NCBI GenBank assembly: GCA_050486105.1
Contig: JBJHCR010000113.1
Coordinates: forward strand, 1-16,916
Reading direction: 5' to 3'
Length of the DNA: 16,916 bases
Origin: JAEXNA01 sp050486105
Lineage (GTDB): Bacteria; Vulcanimicrobiota; Xenobia; Xenobiales; JADMJV01
The notes under the pieces were generated by a model. That model did not search any database. It was not told the DNA's origin and worked only from the letters and a program-made list of their open reading frames with translations. The stretch's first letter is position 1; each line of letters opens with the position of its first letter. Of the stretch, positions 1-6,937 are shown one piece after another. A program made the translations under genes and the position numbers.

Positions 1-217
1 TCCTAAGCCAACCCCAGAGTGGCTTGGGCCTACTCCCGCGATATGCCACCCCCAGGGCGGATCCTAAGCCACCCCCAGAGTGGCTTGGGCCTACTCCCGC
101 GATATGCCACCCCCAGGGCGGATCCTAAGCCACCCCCGGAGCGGCTTGGGCCTGCTCCCGCGATATGCCAACCCCAGGGCGGATCCTAAGCCACCCCCGG
201 AGCGGCTTGGGCCTGCT
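1..217. repeat. 61-bp tandem repeat array (about 3.6 copies, truncated by window start)
   Basis: Copies start at 1, 62, 123 and 184; the last breaks off at about 217. Copies differ by a few substitutions: 1 and 2 form one subtype, 3 and 4 another. Each unit holds two versions of a 16-bp motif, GCCAMCCCCRGRGYGG, so seven copies occur (7-22, 45-60, 68-83, 106-121, 129-144, 167-182, 190-205) with spacings alternating between 38 and 23. Each unit can fold: one option pairs AAGCCAC with GTGGCTT, another pairs GAGTGGC with GCC-T-ACTC around a TTGG loop. The period is not a multiple of three, so the array is not a protein repeat, and there are no variable spacers as in CRISPR. It may continue upstream of the window. 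Function unknown. Confidence 0.95.
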
Positions 218-303
218 TCGGCACCAAGGCATGGTCCCTCCCAGGAGCTAGGGCGCACAGATCGAAACCTCGGCGGGTACCTAATAAACTTCAGGAGTTC
301 ACC
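218..303 (+). promoter_or_regulatory. gltB upstream leader with ribosome binding site
   Basis: This is the only non-repetitive DNA between the tandem array and gltB. AGGAG at 293-297 sits 6 bases before the GTG at 304 and decides the gltB start. I see no convincing -35/-10 pair here; the TAATAA at 283-288 is too close to the start to be a useful -10 element. The promoter therefore lies within or upstream of the repeats, or gltB is read through from an upstream gene outside the window. Confidence 0.6.
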
Positions 304-3300
304 GTGACATCTCGGCCCGCTTTCGCCCTCAGCCCAGCCCACTCTCAAAGACCGGGCCTTCCCATTCCGGTGGAAAAGGACGCCTGCGGTATAGGATTCG
401 TGGCCCGCATCGACGGACGGCCCGACCACCGGACCCTGCAGATGGGCTTGGACGCTCTGGCCAATCATCGCCATCGCGGGGCGGTGGCCGCCGACGGCAA
501 GACCGGCGATGGAGCTGGGGTTCTCACCTCTCTCCCTCACAGGTTTCTGGCCAAGATTTGGAGCTCCCTCAGCGAGAGTACCGCTCCAGCCCAAGGCGAA
601 TTGGCTGTGGGTCTGGTTTTTCTTCCGCTGGGACAGCCAGGCGCTCTGGCCAATTGCCGTCGCACCCTGGAAGAAAAGCTGAGCGACGAAGGCCTCCTGC
701 CTTTGGGATGGAGAGACGTTCCCATCGATTTGGGAGCGCTCGGAGTGAGGGCTCTCTCCTGTAGACCCCACATTCAGCATCTTTTCGTAGCCCGCCATAG
801 AGTGACCAACTCCGAAGACTTCGAGCAAGCCCTCTATCGGGCTCGCCGCCGGGCCGAAGCCGTCCTCCGTTCTCGAGGTTTTCACGATTTCTCGGTGGCC
901 TCTTTGTCTCACCGCACCTTGGTCTATAAAGGATTGTGCCTGGCCGACCAACTCAGTCGATTCTATCCCGACCTCGAGGATCCCGATTTTCAGACTCCAG
1001 TCTGCCTATTTCACCAGCGCTACAGCACCAACACCTTTCCTGCTTGGAAACTGGCCCAGCCCTTTCGGGTCATCTGCCACAACGGTGAGTTCAACACTCT
1101 CACGGGCAATCGCACTTGGATGACCGCTCGGGAACGGGCCCTCAAACCGGAAGAGTTGGCCGACTTCACCCCCATCATCGGAGACGACGTCAGCGACTCC
1201 GGAGCCTTCGACAATGTCTTGGAGTTTTTTCTGCGCCGGGGGCGAGAGCTGACCCCCAGCTTGCTGATGATGATTCCGGAGATTTGGGAGAAAGTCCCAA
1301 CCGATGACATCCCCGTCAGTTGGCGGGATATGTACCGTTACACCTCTTGCCTGATGGAGCCCTGGGACGGCCCGGCGGCGGTCTCCTTTTTTGATGGTCG
1401 CCAAGTGGGGACTCTTCTCGATCGCAATGGTTTGCGACCGTCCCGGTACAGCATCACCGAGGACGGGTTGGTGGTCTGCGCCTCGGAAACCGGCACCGTG
1501 GATCTGAGCGCCCACCGCATCGTCAAAGCTGGTCAGTTGGGACCAGGAGAAATTCTGGTGGTGGACATCGAGCAAAAACGCTTGCTCAGCAATCACGAAC
1601 TCAAGGATGAGGTCTCTCGTCGACACCCTTATGGGAGCTTCAATCAAACCCGGGTGCGCGCCGTGCCGGAAGACGTTTTTTATGGGGAGCCGAAGTCCGA
1701 GCGCAGCTTGCTCTCCGGTCCAGCCCAAAAACAAGAGTTGCACCGCCGGCTCTTGGTCTTCGGGTACTCCCACGAGGAGCAAGTGACGGTGGTTCGACCC
1801 ATGGCTGTGGGCGGCATCGAACCCATCGGCAGTATGGGGGACGACACCCCACCAGCAGCCCTTTCGGCCCTGGATCGACCCTTCTTTCATTTCTTTCGGC
1901 AGCGCTTTGCCCAAGTCACCAATCCCCCCATCGACCCTATCCGGGAAGCCTTGGTGATGTCCTTGCGCACCCAACTGGGCACCAAGGCCAACATCTTGGT
2001 GGAGGAAGCCGAACAGACCAACGCTCTAGAGATTCCTGGCCCCATCCTCTCCCGAGCGGCTTTTGAGTACCTCCACTCTCTGGACCCCTTGCTCTACCCG
2101 GCCATCGCCCTGAGGTCCATCTATCCGGTGGAAGGCGGGCAGCAAGCCTTATCCGAGACCTTGGACAGCCTCTGCCGGGAGGCCGAAGACGCGGTTCGCC
2201 AGGGCGCCAGTCTGGTGGTCCTGTATGATGGAGAAGTGAACGCTTTCCGTGCCCCTATTCCCAGCTTGCTTGCAGTGAGTGCCGTGCACCGGCATCTCAT
2301 AGATAAAGGTCTGAGATTGAAGGCTTCTTTGGTTCTCGCCTCAGGGGAGCCTCGGGAGGTCCATCATTTCGCCTGCCTGCTAGGCTATGGAGCCGATGCC
2401 ATCTACCCTTTCTTGGCCTTGGAGTCCATCGCCGAAGATGTGGCTGCCGGGGGCAGACATTTTCAAGACCTGACCGTTTCGACCGCCCAGCAGAACTATA
2501 TCAGGGCCATCGAGAAAGGCCTGATGAAGATCATGGCCAAGATGGGCATCGCTCTGCTCTCGAGCTACAGAGGGGCCCAGACCTTTGAAACCCTGGGACT
2601 GGACCGTCAGTTGGTCGAGCGCTACTTTCCAGAAACCTCCTGCATGCTCGGCGGGGTAGGGCTCAAAGAGATCGCCGATCATCAGAAACGCAACCACCAC
2701 ATCGCCTTCCACGAACAGCTCGGAGAAACTCTGGATCGGTTAGCGAGCCACGGCTTCTATAAGTACAAGAAGGGAGGAGAAACGCACCGCTACACTCCCC
2801 CGTCCATCCGAGAGTTGCAGGAGTGTGTCCGAGCTGGTGAGCGCCTCCTCCTGGAGAACCCTTCGGCCGATCCCTTCAAGATTTTGCCCACTGGTCCCAA
2901 GGGCTTTCTCGATTTTGCCGCCCAGGTCGGGCAGCCGAAGTCCGCTCTTCGCGATCTTTTAGATTTCGTGCGACACCGCCCACCCTTGGGGCTCGAGCAA
3001 GTCGAACCGCTGTCAGCCATCGTGGCCCGTTTTTCCACCGGGGCCATGAGCTTAGGGGCCCTTAGCCCGGAGTCTCACCGCGACCTGGCCAGCGCCATGA
3101 ACCGCATCGGTGCCGTCAGCAACAGCGGAGAGGGTGGCGAGGACCCCTCTCGCTTTCAGAGTGAGCACAACAGCAGGGTCAAACAGATCGCCTCGGGACG
3201 TTTCGGGGTCACTCTAGCTTATCTAATGAGCGCCGACGAACTGCAGATCAAAATGGCTCAAGGGTCTAAACCGGGTGAGGGAGGACAGATCCCCGGCCAT

Positions 3301-4968
3301 AAGGTGACCGAGGAGATCGCCCGTATTCGACACACCACCCCGGGAATCGCCCTCATCAGCCCTCCACCTCACCACGATATTTACAGCATTGAAGACCTCT
3401 CCCAACTGATCTACGATTTGAAAACTCTCAATCGCCGGGCAACCGTCTCCGTCAAGTTGGTCAGTTCCGACGGAGTTGGAACGGTGGCCGCCGGAGTGGC
3501 CAAGGGGTTTGCGGATATCATTCATATCAGCGGCAGCGAAGGGGGCACCGGGGCCTCCCCCCTGTCCTCAGTGAAGTTCGCCGGCATGCCCTGGGAGTTG
3601 GGCTTGGGACAAACCCAACAGATCCTGGTGGTCAATCGTCTGCGAGGACAGGTCAAACTCCGAGTCGACGGGGGTTTTCAAACCGGGCGCGACGTCCTCA
3701 TCGCCGCTCTACTCGGGGCCGACGAGTTTTCCTTTGGCACCGCTGCGCTGGTAGCCGAAGGCTGCTTGATGGCTCGGGCTTGCCACACCAACAACTGCCC
3801 GGTGGGGATCGCCACCCAAAAAGCTAAACTGAGAGCCAAGTACCCGGGGACCCCCGAAGCGGTGATCTCCTTCATGTTGGGGGTGGCCCACCACGTTCGA
3901 GTGCTGCTGGCTCAGTTGGGTTTTGCCAGTCTGGATGAGGTGATCGGCCGAACCGAGCTGCTGGAACAATCGGTCTGGGGGGAAGAAGCCGGCCATCTGG
4001 ATCTTTCCCCCCTATTATGGCGCGCCCCCGACGACTTGGTGACCCACCATCAAGGCCAACGCAATGATCCCCTGCAGCTCGGGCGCAGCCTGGAGAATCG
4101 GATCTTGGAGGCCCTAGAACGGGGCGAGATCCCCCAAGAACCCTTCACCATCTTCAACTGCGACCGAGCCATGGGGGCCCGAATCTCAGGTTGGCTGAGT
4201 CGACGTCCTCACTTCAGCCAATCCGTAGAACTCAAGTTTCGAGGAACCGGAGGGCAGAGCTTCGGAGCCTTCACCTGCTCAAGGCTGCACCTAACCCTGG
4301 AGGGGGCTGGCAATGACTATGTGGGTAAAGGCTTGAACGGGGCCACCATAGTGGTCCGTCCCACTCCAGATTTGGCCGCACTGCCCGGAGAGGAGACCGC
4401 CATCATCGGAAACACCTGCTTGTATGGTGCCATCAATGGCGAGCTCTACGCTGCCGGACGAGCAGGGCAGCGCTTTGCAGTGCGCAACAGCGGAGCCACC
4501 GCCGTAGTAGAGGGAGTGGGAGAGCACGCCGCCGAGTATATGACCGGGGGCTGTTTGGTGATCTTAGGTCGGATCGGACGAAACTTGGGAGCGGGGATGA
4601 CCGGCGGACGAGTTTATCTCTACGACCCTCATGAAAGGGCTGCAGCCAAGATCAATGGGGAACTGGTGGAGCGCGTTCCGCTCCCGGAAGACTTAGAGCA
4701 AGAGTTGCATCGGCTGGTGTCCCGTCACCAGAGCTTGACCGGCAGCAGTCGTGCTCACGACATTCTGACCAATTGGGAGAGCTGTCGAACTCGCTTTTGG
4801 CTGATTCGCCCGCGCTCGGTGGCTGCCCATATCGAAGCTCATCACGAAGGCGCCCAGGCCAGCAGCACCACCCTCAAGATGGTGGCCGAGCGAGAAGAGG
4901 ACGCCCGCCGAGTGCTGGCCGGCTTAGCTTCTGCCCAACAGAAGGGTAGCGTTCGTGGGGAGCCCTGA
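304..4968 (+). CDS. gltB: Glutamate synthase, large (alpha) subunit, NAD(P)H type
   Basis: Cytosolic enzyme of ammonia assimilation: it hydrolyses glutamine and transfers the ammonia to 2-oxoglutarate, giving glutamate. The 1554 residues show all GltB domains in order. After a 27-residue propeptide comes the catalytic Cys28 (DACGIGF) of the class II amidotransferase domain, with RYSTNT near 239 and HNGEFN shortly after. The FMN-binding synthase domain follows (ISGSEGGTGASP near 1075), then the 3Fe-4S motif C1154-x5-C1160-x4-C1165 and a C-terminal GXGXG beta-helix (about 1300-1540). The segment between DPSRF and KQIASGRFGV is short, so the extra loop of ferredoxin-dependent enzymes is absent and the NAD(P)H type is favoured. 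That type needs a GltD partner, which is not in this window. The GTG start is supported by AGGAG at 293-297. The 3' end overlaps the next gene by 14 bp. Confidence 0.97.
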   Translation: MTSRPAFALSPAHSQRPGLPIPVEKDACGIGFVARIDGRPDHRTLQMGLDALANHRHRGAVAADGKTGDGAGVLTSLPHRFLAKIWSSLSESTAPAQGELAVGLVFLPLGQPGALANCRRTLEEKLSDEGLLPLGWRDVPIDLGALGVRALSCRPHIQHLFVARHRVTNSEDFEQALYRARRRAEAVLRSRGFHDFSVASLSHRTLVYKGLCLADQLSRFYPDLEDPDFQTPVCLFHQRYSTNTFPAWKLAQPFRVICHNGEFNTLTGNRTWMTARERALKPEELADFTPIIGDDVSDSGAFDNVLEFFLRRGRELTPSLLMMIPEIWEKVPTDDIPVSWRDMYRYTSCLMEPWDGPAAVSFFDGRQVGTLLDRNGLRPSRYSITEDGLVVCASETGTVDLSAHRIVKAGQLGPGEILVVDIEQKRLLSNHELKDEVSRRHPYGSFNQTRVRAVPEDVFYGEPKSERSLLSGPAQKQELHRRLLVFGYSHEEQVTVVRPMAVGGIEPIGSMGDDTPPAALSALDRPFFHFFRQRFAQVTNPPIDPIREALVMSLRTQLGTKANILVEEAEQTNALEIPGPILSRAAFEYLHSLDPLLYPAIALRSIYPVEGGQQALSETLDSLCREAEDAVRQGASLVVLYDGEVNAFRAPIPSLLAVSAVHRHLIDKGLRLKASLVLASGEPREVHHFACLLGYGADAIYPFLALESIAEDVAAGGRHFQDLTVSTAQQNYIRAIEKGLMKIMAKMGIALLSSYRGAQTFETLGLDRQLVERYFPETSCMLGGVGLKEIADHQKRNHHIAFHEQLGETLDRLASHGFYKYKKGGETHRYTPPSIRELQECVRAGERLLLENPSADPFKILPTGPKGFLDFAAQVGQPKSALRDLLDFVRHRPPLGLEQVEPLSAIVARFSTGAMSLGALSPESHRDLASAMNRIGAVSNSGEGGEDPSRFQSEHNSRVKQIASGRFGVTLAYLMSADELQIKMAQGSKPGEGGQIPGHKVTEEIARIRHTTPGIALISPPPHHDIYSIEDLSQLIYDLKTLNRRATVSVKLVSSDGVGTVAAGVAKGFADIIHISGSEGGTGASPLSSVKFAGMPWELGLGQTQQILVVNRLRGQVKLRVDGGFQTGRDVLIAALLGADEFSFGTAALVAEGCLMARACHTNNCPVGIATQKAKLRAKYPGTPEAVISFMLGVAHHVRVLLAQLGFASLDEVIGRTELLEQSVWGEEAGHLDLSPLLWRAPDDLVTHHQGQRNDPLQLGRSLENRILEALERGEIPQEPFTIFNCDRAMGARISGWLSRRPHFSQSVELKFRGTGGQSFGAFTCSRLHLTLEGAGNDYVGKGLNGATIVVRPTPDLAALPGEETAIIGNTCLYGAINGELYAAGRAGQRFAVRNSGATAVVEGVGEHAAEYMTGGCLVILGRIGRNLGAGMTGGRVYLYDPHERAAAKINGELVERVPLPEDLEQELHRLVSRHQSLTGSSRAHDILTNWESCRTRFWLIRPRSVAAHIEAHHEGAQASSTTLKMVAEREEDARRVLAGLASAQQKGSVRGEP

Positions 4969-5701
4969 GATCCTGGCCTATCATCGCTCGCTCTTTCAAT
5001 GGCACTGTCGCCACTTCTTCAATTTTAGGCGCCATCTGAACCCCACCGAAAAGGCCTATTTGGAAACCTGTTTTCGCCTGGCTACGGACTTCGACGAGAT
5101 CTCCGAAGCCGGCTACGAACACTTCAGCTATTACACCTACAGCCACCGCATCAAGGGGTCCAAGACCAACTCCTCTCGACTGGCCTACGGATCGGTACAA
5201 CGTCCGGAAGAAACAGTCCCAGCGGCTCTCGAGGTGTTGAATAAACGTGGAATCAAACTGGAAAACAGTCTCCTACAGCAGCACAAATTCTACGGACTGG
5301 GCTGGGATCTCGAAGAAGAGCAGTTCAAAATCTATCTGAGAACCCTAGATTGGACGACCCTTCCAGCCGAACTCCACCAACTCGTCTGTGATTTTTCAAC
5401 CGACGAATATCGGCGAGAGGCCCTGCTCTCGCTGACTTACCAGGGTCAGGAAACAATAGAGCGCAAAGTCTATCTCTACCCTAAGCAGAACCTGGAAAAG
5501 CCCGGAGTGAGGGGCTCCGCCCGCATGATTACAGACCGCCGAGGCATCGTGACCCAAGAGGATGTCTCAAGCTCCGAGCAGCTGCCGTACCAACTCAATC
5601 AGGAGGGCGTACGGATCGTGGAACTCTATCGCGGCATCGGAGAGGACCTCGACACTATCGCCTATCACGGGCCTGAAGACTTCACTCTCTACTTTCCTTA
5701 A
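4955..5701 (+). CDS. Hypothetical protein, 248 aa, translationally coupled to gltB
   Basis: I do not recognise the family. The GTG start lies 14 bp inside the end of gltB, with AAGGG at 4942-4946 eight bases upstream, so translation is probably coupled to gltB. The protein is soluble, with no signal peptide or membrane segment. The N-terminal third looks helical and rich in aromatics (HFSYYTY near 57-62). The rest suggests regularly spaced beta strands with alternating charged and aromatic residues: FKIYLRT at 124-130, RKVYLYP at 170-176, ARMITDRRG at 189-197, and a strand-like end, FTLYFP. Repeated K-x-Y-x-R-type strands recall the ABBA prenyltransferase barrel, including cyanobactin peptide prenyltransferases, but this is a weak visual resemblance and is not called. 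It is not GltD: no cysteine clusters and no nucleotide-binding GxGxxG are seen. Confidence 0.85.
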   Translation: MGSPEILAYHRSLFQWHCRHFFNFRRHLNPTEKAYLETCFRLATDFDEISEAGYEHFSYYTYSHRIKGSKTNSSRLAYGSVQRPEETVPAALEVLNKRGIKLENSLLQQHKFYGLGWDLEEEQFKIYLRTLDWTTLPAELHQLVCDFSTDEYRREALLSLTYQGQETIERKVYLYPKQNLEKPGVRGSARMITDRRGIVTQEDVSSSEQLPYQLNQEGVRIVELYRGIGEDLDTIAYHGPEDFTLYFP

Positions 5702-5820
5702 TACAATTAACCCAATGCTAACAAAGTTAACAAAAATGTTACAACGCATGGGATAGATAAAGTCTCGCTTCTGTGGGACACTGTTTTTAAGACTTACAAA
5801 TCGATTGGAGACATCACAAA
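5702..5820 (+). promoter_or_regulatory. A/T-rich intergenic region with small dyads and RBS
   Basis: This gap is much richer in A/T than the flanking genes. It holds interleaved small inverted repeats: TAAC-AAA-GTTA at 5719-5729 and TAACA-AAAA-TGTTA at 5728-5741. A TAGATA (5754-5759) could be a -10 element, but no -35 lies at a good distance, so I do not assign a promoter. GGAG at 5807-5810 is a plausible Shine-Dalgarno for the ATG at 5821. Base composition and dyads suggest that a new transcript starts here, separating the 5821-8157 group from gltB. No terminator hairpin with a T run is visible after 5701. Confidence 0.4.
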
Positions 5821-6264
5821 ATGGCACTCGGAGCAATCTCAGGCGTACTTGGAGCAGCACAGGGCATCGGCGGACTTTTCGGTGGAGGCGGACCCAGACA
5901 ACCCCGAATGAACCGGGCTCAGAAACAGCAGCTCAAATCCCAAGCCAATCTGAACAACGCAATGGCCCAGATGATGCGGCAGATGACTCAAATGATGAAG
6001 CAGTCCCAGGGCAATATGTTCGGACGTCCTTGCAACTGCCAACAGGGCCCTATGTCTCAGCAGGGGATGAACGGCTGTTGCCACGGGAATAATTTCGGCA
6101 ACAACTTCGGAAACAACTTCAACAACCTCTTTCAGCCAAACATGGGAGCCAATCTCTCCATCAATTTCGGAATGCAGGCCGGTGGTAGTTTTGGCGGCGG
6201 CTTCCAACCCCAACAGTTTCAGCAGTTCGCAGCTGCAGCCATCGGATTCAGCCTTCAGGCCTAA
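5821..6264 (+). CDS. Small Gly/Asn/Gln/Met-rich low-complexity protein, 147 aa
   Basis: No family recognised. Three zones are visible. Residues 1-24 form a glycine-zipper-like hydrophobic stretch (Gly at 4, 8, 11, 15, 17, 21) ending in four glycines. Residues 30-66 are a Gln/Met/Asn-rich probable helix (MAQMMRQMTQMMKQ). Residues 67-147 are low complexity: cysteines C71, C73, C86, C87 followed by H88, then a GNNFGNNFGNNF repeat (89-100), a Gly/Gln/Phe part and an alanine-rich end. There is no classical Sec signal, although the N-terminus could insert in or associate with a membrane. GGAG at 5807-5810 supports the ATG. The gene begins a same-strand group with the GNAT gene 31 bp downstream. It could be a self-assembling or surface-associated protein, a metal-binding Cys/His protein, or, speculatively, the substrate of the two downstream enzymes. 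Confidence 0.8.
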   Translation: MALGAISGVLGAAQGIGGLFGGGGPRQPRMNRAQKQQLKSQANLNNAMAQMMRQMTQMMKQSQGNMFGRPCNCQQGPMSQQGMNGCCHGNNFGNNFGNNFNNLFQPNMGANLSINFGMQAGGSFGGGFQPQQFQQFAAAAIGFSLQA

Positions 6265-6269
6265 ACTTT

Positions 6270-6288
6270 AAGGTGCGCTAGCGACACC
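6270..6288 (+). promoter_or_regulatory. Possible hairpin holding the only SD-like sequence before the GNAT gene
   Basis: The 31-bp gap before the GNAT start has AAGGTG at 6270-6275, 20 bases from the ATG and too far for a normal ribosome site. Its GGTG can pair with CACC at 6285-6288, with CG/CG next to it, around a CTAG loop and one bulged A. The hairpin could hide or present the site, or the GNAT gene may rely on coupling to the upstream gene. The evidence is weak. Confidence 0.25.
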
Positions 6289-6295
6289 ACCCCAA

Positions 6296-6937
6296 ATGGC
6301 CGAAAGGTTCCTCATTACAGAAGCGGTCCCGCAAGACATGGACAACATCCGTGAACTTGCCGTGGCCGCTTCTGTGCATACTTTCAGTGGTTTGCGCAGC
6401 ACCCCTGGAGAGCGGGCCCGGTATGTGGCCCAGGAGTTTCTCGAACTCAAATCCTATCACGACCGAGGTCTCTACCGTTTCTTGGTGGCCAAAGACACCG
6501 AGCGAGAGAACGCCTTCGCGGGTTACCTACTGCTGAACCTTTATGACCAGGACGATCTCGGGCGACGGCAGACCTTCGTGGAAGACATCGCCTCTCCGCC
6601 TGAGTATTGGGGTCTGGGGGTGGGTCACTTGCTCTTCGATGCCGCCACCGAAGTGACAGCAAGCCTAGGTCTGGACTTCATGGGTGGGGAAGTCTCGGCC
6701 AACAATTCTCGCATCGAGGCTGCTCTGAGGAACAATTTCTTTCTGGAGAGCTATCGAGTGGTGCGCCCTTGCACTCCCGCCGGGGTACAAAGAATGGAAG
6801 AAGTGAAGCAATCTCTAGAGCGTCAAAATGAGATCACCCAGCGCCTGGGCCAACTCAAGAAGCGACGCAAGCGCCTGGAAGCCACCCGGGCCCGCCGGCA
6901 GGCCGAAGACTCGGATGAGTCCAAGAAAGCTGAGTGA
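6296..6937 (+). CDS. GNAT-family N-acetyltransferase with basic C-terminal coiled-coil tail
   Basis: Predicted cytosolic acyl-CoA transferase of the GNAT fold, 213 aa. Residues 1-155 make the catalytic domain. The acyl-CoA pyrophosphate loop is at 103-112 (EYWGLGVGHL, fitting xxGxGxG/A but with Trp in place of the usual Arg/Gln) and is followed by the helix HLLFDAATEVTASLG. The late motif SANNSRIEAALRNNFFLES (134-152) matches the end of a GNAT core. Residues 165-213 are an unusual charged extension: a predicted helix or coiled coil with a strongly basic run (KKRRKRLEATRARR), then an acidic/Lys tail. It could bind nucleic acid, ribosomes or a partner. The start at 6296 has no good nearby Shine-Dalgarno. 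The stop overlaps the next start in a GTGA arrangement, so the two proteins are probably made together. The substrate cannot be read from the sequence. Confidence 0.88.
   Translation: MAERFLITEAVPQDMDNIRELAVAASVHTFSGLRSTPGERARYVAQEFLELKSYHDRGLYRFLVAKDTERENAFAGYLLLNLYDQDDLGRRQTFVEDIASPPEYWGLGVGHLLFDAATEVTASLGLDFMGGEVSANNSRIEAALRNNFFLESYRVVRPCTPAGVQRMEEVKQSLERQNEITQRLGQLKKRRKRLEATRARRQAEDSDESKKAE

Noticed and set aside
1..217. Tandem array as a CRISPR
   Set aside because: The whole 61-bp unit is conserved, so there are no unique spacers, and no cas gene is present.
80..307. Plus-strand frame through the 61-bp repeats
   Set aside because: The repeat length is not a multiple of three, so the frame changes from copy to copy; there is no protein repeat and no ribosome site.
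91..951. Long minus-strand frame (286 codons) opposite gltB, plus others such as 1006-1974
   Set aside because: They lie antisense to the clearly conserved gltB frame; their translations show no motif and reflect codon composition.
4955..5701. The gene after gltB as gltD
   Set aside because: It lacks the Fe-S cysteines and both nucleotide-binding GxGxxG motifs and is about half the usual GltD length.
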